Source: Vandiemenella viatica
Lineage: Eukaryota > Arthropoda > Insecta > Orthoptera > Morabidae
Reading direction: 5' to 3'
Assembly: GCA_031002005.1 (NCBI GenBank)
Contig: JARYHS010009186.1
Location: 183,732,437 to 183,796,436 of the forward strand
Length of the DNA stretch: 64,000 nucleotides
Shown here: positions 51,301-57,300 of the stretch, one piece after another
Numbering within the stretch: the stretch's first letter is position 1
How the letters are laid out: each line of letters opens with the position of its first letter
Notes under the pieces: generated by a model
The model's database searches: none
Told to the model about the DNA's origin: nothing
What the model saw: only the letters and a program-made list of their open reading frames with translations
Translations under genes and position numbers: made by a program

Positions 51301-54300
51301 TCCAACGTCATTTTTCTGTCTACTCGTAGCATTGACTGCAATATGAAAACACTTCATATTTTAATTATCACACGTTATTAATAGAACCAAACACACATTG
51401 AAAAAAAAACTGATTGAATGTAAACGTTAAGACTAAACCTACAATGTGTTAAACTATTATCAATATATATATCTACTAACTGTTATTATTTATATGTACA
51501 AAAAAACACAGCTTAGAAAGTGAGCACTCGCTGAATAATTCTGTCCATTTCCCTAACACAGAAGTAAATTATTTCCCTAATACCTGATTCAAAGGACGAA
51601 ATTCTTTCACAGTGTAACATGGGTTCTTAAGCCAAAATTCTTTCAATTTACAGTTAGAGCTATCGTATTTCTGTAGATAACATTTTACTTCCCGAGGTAC
51701 GACATTGAGAGATGGTGCTCCAGAGAATGATGAACCCATAACCAAATGACAATGTCTTGTTTATTTCTTTTATTTTTTGGTTATGGCTTTGTAGCTCTTC
51801 GACGTCGAGGTCAGAGGCGGGAAAGGACTGCTGGCAAGGAACGGGAAGAAATTCCTAAATGTCCTTTTGAAGGAACGATCCCAGCATTCGCCTTGAGTGA
51901 TTTCAGGAAACCCTGTAAAACCGAAATCTGGATGGTCGGACTGGGACTCGAAAACGCGTCTTTCCGAATCCAAGGACAGAATGTTACCTCTCACCCACCG
52001 CGCTCGATAATGACTTTTAATTATTGTGTTTGTTATATTTAATCCAATATGACAGCTTTGTACGTATGGTAGGATTTAAATCGAAATTTTCGCAACTGTC
52101 TATTACAAAGAACGTTGGAAAGTATTTGTAATTTGCACTGTAAATACATAACCTAGAATTCAAAACAGATGTCAACACTATGTCTGTGGCCATAACACAC
52201 AATAATTCTTATATTTTTTTAATGACCTAAATGTCTTCTGTGACAGTGAATAATTTCTTCACTTGGAGATGCCATATCAAAACAGGAAGTAGTAATATGC
52301 AAAACAGCTCAACGTATTTGTTGGTGTTATCACCTATTGCAGCTGTTATACTTAGTGAAAACGTTACAGACCTAAGCTCTAAGAAAGTAATTGAATGTAT
52401 TCCATTAAATTGTTACAACTACTAATTTATTGGAACTGATTTCCCCTTCAAATATCACCTTATTTCCAGTCTTAATAGTTTTATTATAATGTTATTATAA
52501 TTTTGGTTTTATCCGTTAGATAAAATTTCTTAAATTGATCTATAAGCTGCTCACTTTCATTCTAAAAAATGACAGAGTTCTGTTATAAGCTAATATGAGG
52601 ATCAGGTGTAAATCAAACTGTTGTTCCCTGAAGTTGTTCACAATCTATCATGTTTTCTTCTTGTTTCTCTAGCATTGAAATGCGATACGTGAGAGATGTG
52701 GTAAATTCACTCAAGAAACATTTTTGATAGGGCGTAGGCTTTAAGTCTTTCTCAGCATACTGCACACATATGTGCATCCATGGTTCACTTAATGCTGAAA
52801 GTGGTTAAAATTCAACATTTTCACAAAAAGTGCTTTCTGCAATCTTGCCGATGTTTTCTTCAAAATAGCAATGGAAATTCTTGAAAAGTTTCCAGGTTCA
52901 CTCACAATAGCAATCTGATAATCTTTCATAGGAGCTTTTCACAAATTTTCAAGGCCAAGTCCAGCATTTCGCTTAAATACTGTACGCCACAAACCTCAAA
53001 ATCAAAACACTGGCTAAGTTTTAACAATGCACACCAACTACTACCGTGACTACATCCATGCAATAACAACGTTCCAGAAATCATTTTTCAACTTTTTCAC
53101 AGTAAATGGTAAAAATTAGGTTTTTCTTTCCGTTCAAGTTCTATTTTTTTGAAATTACATACCTTGTAAACAAAACTGACTCTGCGATGCTTGAGTGGAT
53201 GGAGGAAGCTACGAAAATATCTAAACAAAAACAGTATAAGGTATGTACAATGAAAACAATATCAACGACAGTTCCAAATTTTATATTACTAATAAAGGCT
53301 CTCACATTTTTTTGCCTAATATTGATACACTTTTAATATTTCCACTAATTAGCTTACCACAATCCTCAAACCTGCTCCCGACGAATCACGTGGATTAATA
53401 GCATTTCCGCTCTAATTGGGATGATAGCACCGAGCGTGGTGAGTAAGCAGTAACGCTGTGGCATCGCATTCGGGAGTCCGTGTTTTCAAATCCCCGTCCG
53501 GGCATCCAGATTTGGATTTTCCATGGTTTCCCCAAATCACTCCAGGAGAATTCCAGGATGTTTCCTTCAAAAGACCGTGACCAAATTTCTTTTCGTTCCT
53601 TGACCTCAGTCCTATTTCACCTTTAATGACCTCGACAAGGCGTAAAATCATAAGCAAAAAAATAAAAAAGAGGGAAGAGTCCGAGATATGGACGAGAAAG
53701 GACCATCTCATCAAGAACACTTGCAAGCTGCAGCTCGTTAAAAAAATACTATTAATTAACCTAGATCTGCCCAAAAATAGCATTGTGATGACTCACGTGG
53801 AAGATGAGGTGTTCCCTGACGGTAAGTGCTCCGACGAAGAGGTCCTCGTACTGGACGTATGCGGAGAGTCCGCTGAGCCTGGCCTCTGTGAGCGGTCGCC
53901 CGTTGAGCAGTCGCTCCCCGGAGATGAGTCGCGTCCGGAAGGTGAGCGCGTTGAGCAGGGTCGTCTTGCCAGCGCCGTTGGGGCCCATGATGGCCAGAAT
54001 CTCACCTGGGCGAGCCTCGCCGCTCACTGCGCAAATGGTTAGCGGATTGAACAGCACAACTTGGTACAAATGTTCTCCAGTATCGGAAAATTCCATATTT
54101 TTTGGCAACAACTGGAATTACCAAACCAACAGCTCTCATCTGTTAAAATGGATGGTGATTCTTCTGCATGTTGAAGTCAGCGCTAGAAAAGTCACTTCGA
54201 ATAATACAATAAATAAAGAAAGGAAAAAAAGAGAGAAAATACCTTCGGCGTAGTATATCTATGTGAGCAGTTATCAATATCATTAGCACGACATACAATT

Positions 54301-57300
54301 TTAGAAACAAGTTTAAATTACAGAAATTGTAGATAACCTACGTTACATGCTTGAAGTGTCTCAAATGCACTAGTTGCCTTGGCACAGATTATAATCGTAG
54401 GAACTAGATTTCCATTATACCCAAAGTATTTCTTCTAAACTAGACTCCGAGATTATCTCGGAGGGGAAGTCCATCGTAGACCAGAGAGACTACGGAGAGC
54501 GCCCATAGTTGACTAAACATTCTGACGTTCTGCTGCGGCTTCTGTTTCAGAACAGCATCTCAACCACCTGCAGCAAATGTAAACTACAATTCGCTTCTTC
54601 ACTACAGAAACACACAATTGAACCGCGTAAAATGAAAATCTCAGGATGTACAAGTAACTTCTAGAGTCCTGCTAGAAAATCTTTATCAGAATTAATGCAA
54701 AACAAATAGGCACAGTTTAAAAATCAAAGCCCTTTTTCTGATAAATCGATTTACTAATTTTTGCTTCACAATCTAGGACGAATCAAATCTGAAATACTTA
54801 TTATGGAAGCATACAAGTATAGTTCATTGAAGCGGAAGATACGATTGAAAACGTAATTATGTCAATTGATTTTTGTAAACTCGACTGTTAATAAAGAAGT
54901 TTCTCCTGGAGTTGATTATTGATATAATGCTCGCTGATAATCTTTATATATAAAGATGAATGTATGTATGTTTGTTGGTTTGTTTGTTTGTTTGTTTGTT
55001 CTTCATACAAATCCACAGTTTTCATCTCGATGAAACTTTGCACACTTATCCTTTGAAACAAGGAGAAAAATACTGTCTACATTTGGTTCAAAAATTATCT
55101 GTATAAATAACACATGTTGTCTCATAACTTCGAAAGACGGCGATAGACTGACACGTTGGATATGGACGTCTCAGTACCGTGTTTCCGTGTAGTGGACTGG
55201 CAGCTCAGTGATTAAAGTGCTTGCTTACGAACGTCTTGGTCTCCGGTTTAAATCTCCGTGGAGGCTAAGATTTTTAAAAATTGTTTTTAATCGTAAGAGT
55301 CAGGCCTGGGCCGTAGGTTATTCGGATTGAATGTTAAACGTTATATATTAGAAAGTTAGGGGTGCATTGCGAGGCAAATCGTAGGTAGTCTTGCAATGTT
55401 GTAGGTGTACACTTTTTTACGTTATAATGATCCCTCAGGTGTTGTTCGCAGTCAGTGTGTGAGTGTGAACCACAGTAATATTATTATAAATACGGAAGTA
55501 AGTCTCTGTCTTTTTGTTACGTTTTGACGATTAAATGGCTTTATCGTTGTGATGGAATTTTGTAAGGAAATCTGTATGAAGGGCACAGGACATTTTTTTC
55601 AGTATGATTAACAGTTGCAGTCACGAAATTTTGAGACCTTATCGAATGGTGACAGAAATATGTTGGAAATTGATTCTCTTCAAGAGATATGTTCGACGGT
55701 AGAATGATATAGTGTTAGCTTTCCTGTCATATTATTCCGACTCTATATTTTTTGGGACCAATCCTTCGTTACCAACAACTTTCTATATTTAATTCTGGCA
55801 AAAAAAATTCTTAATCCACGCGTACGAAGTCGCGGGTACGAGCTAGTAGCCTATAAAAATAGTGTTTCACATGATATTTCGGCGAACCAATTCTCTTCAT
55901 CAGCAGATTGCAGTAACGTCGTATCGCCGAATATCGTGTGGAAATATCGTGTTCACTGGGATTTTATATCCGAGAACACTGTATTAACTTCTGTGACGCG
56001 TTATGTATCCAGTGACATGTAGCTCTCTCAATCCTGAGAGTTGCTAATAGACCATTCCAGGAATTATTACACAGCAGTAAATCTTCAAAGTAGTTATTTT
56101 AACTTGTATTGCTTGGAAAACTTGTATTGCTGTGGCGGATTATGCGTTTAACAGAAAGAGGTCATTATTAGCAAGCAGATAAAGCACATAGGAAAAGACT
56201 TGGCAAATGTTTTGTATGGATAGGAAAACCTGGATGAAAAACGTTTGTCATGCTGAAGTGCTAGAAAGGGTTGGCGACAGGAAGAAATTCCTACAAACCA
56301 CAACAGAAAGAAAGTTGACACTCATTAAGAGGGAAGAGCTTGTTAAGGTAATTTGTATTGGGAGAGTGAGAGGAAGAAAGATCACAGATAACATCAAAGG
56401 GAACGGAAACTACATGGACATGAAGAGGAGGGCAGAAGATAGGATAACACGGAGAGCAGCATACAAATGATGGTGATGACCAAAAAAACTATCCGGTCTC
56501 GCCACACATAAAGGCATAGAGATTGAATAGAATGGTTTTCTTGACATAGTGGACATAAGACGAGGTGTAGCCGCAGACTTGGTTTTAGTATAGGACACTA
56601 GAAAGTCGTTTTTGAATGCAGGAAGGGACTTTTTGAGGGCAGTATTAATAATTCCCGCTGTAGTAGCTCAAACGACGGTCGGACCTCAACTATGAAACGC
56701 ATATAATCTTTGTCGGCTGGTTAATCATGTTGCCATATACTGTAGCGAATCCTTAACTTCACTTGAACTACTTAAATCCTGATTTGCTGATAAAATAAAG
56801 CTGTGAGACGTTTCCAGATGAGATAAAACAAAAGCCTTTTCAGTTCAGATAACATGACTGATGTTTCAAGTACTTGTTTCAAGTCAATTTTAGATAAGAA
56901 TTATAATTAGATTACTGGGAAGCATTGGCAACAAACGATGTGCTTTCTGTATAGCGATTTTTTTTGGTAACAGTACCTATAGTGAAATGTAATAACATTG
57001 CCGTTCTCCAATAATGCTCAGAGTAGCAAATAAAGTTGAGCTTGTATCGCGTGCCCTATTGTCGGACACTATGGGGCCTGTGAGACCGTTACGCCACGCC
57101 GAACCTATAATTATAGACCTATTAATAAAAGTAGAAAGCTGGAAGCATTGGCAAAATTGCCAACTTAAGACTCTCTCCTGTTAGTAGGGAAAGTGCTAAA
57201 TGAAAGCAAGTGCCCGGAGTATTTTCAGAAAAACACTGTGTGAACCGTGGCCAGAGTAGGGGCAGAGCCAATCCGTAAATTTGTTAATGCTGTTAGTAAC

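Noticed and set aside
53626..54253. Plus-strand open frames of 138 and 149 codons
   Set aside because: Antisense to the Walker A exon of the White-like gene; openness comes from its GC-rich codons.
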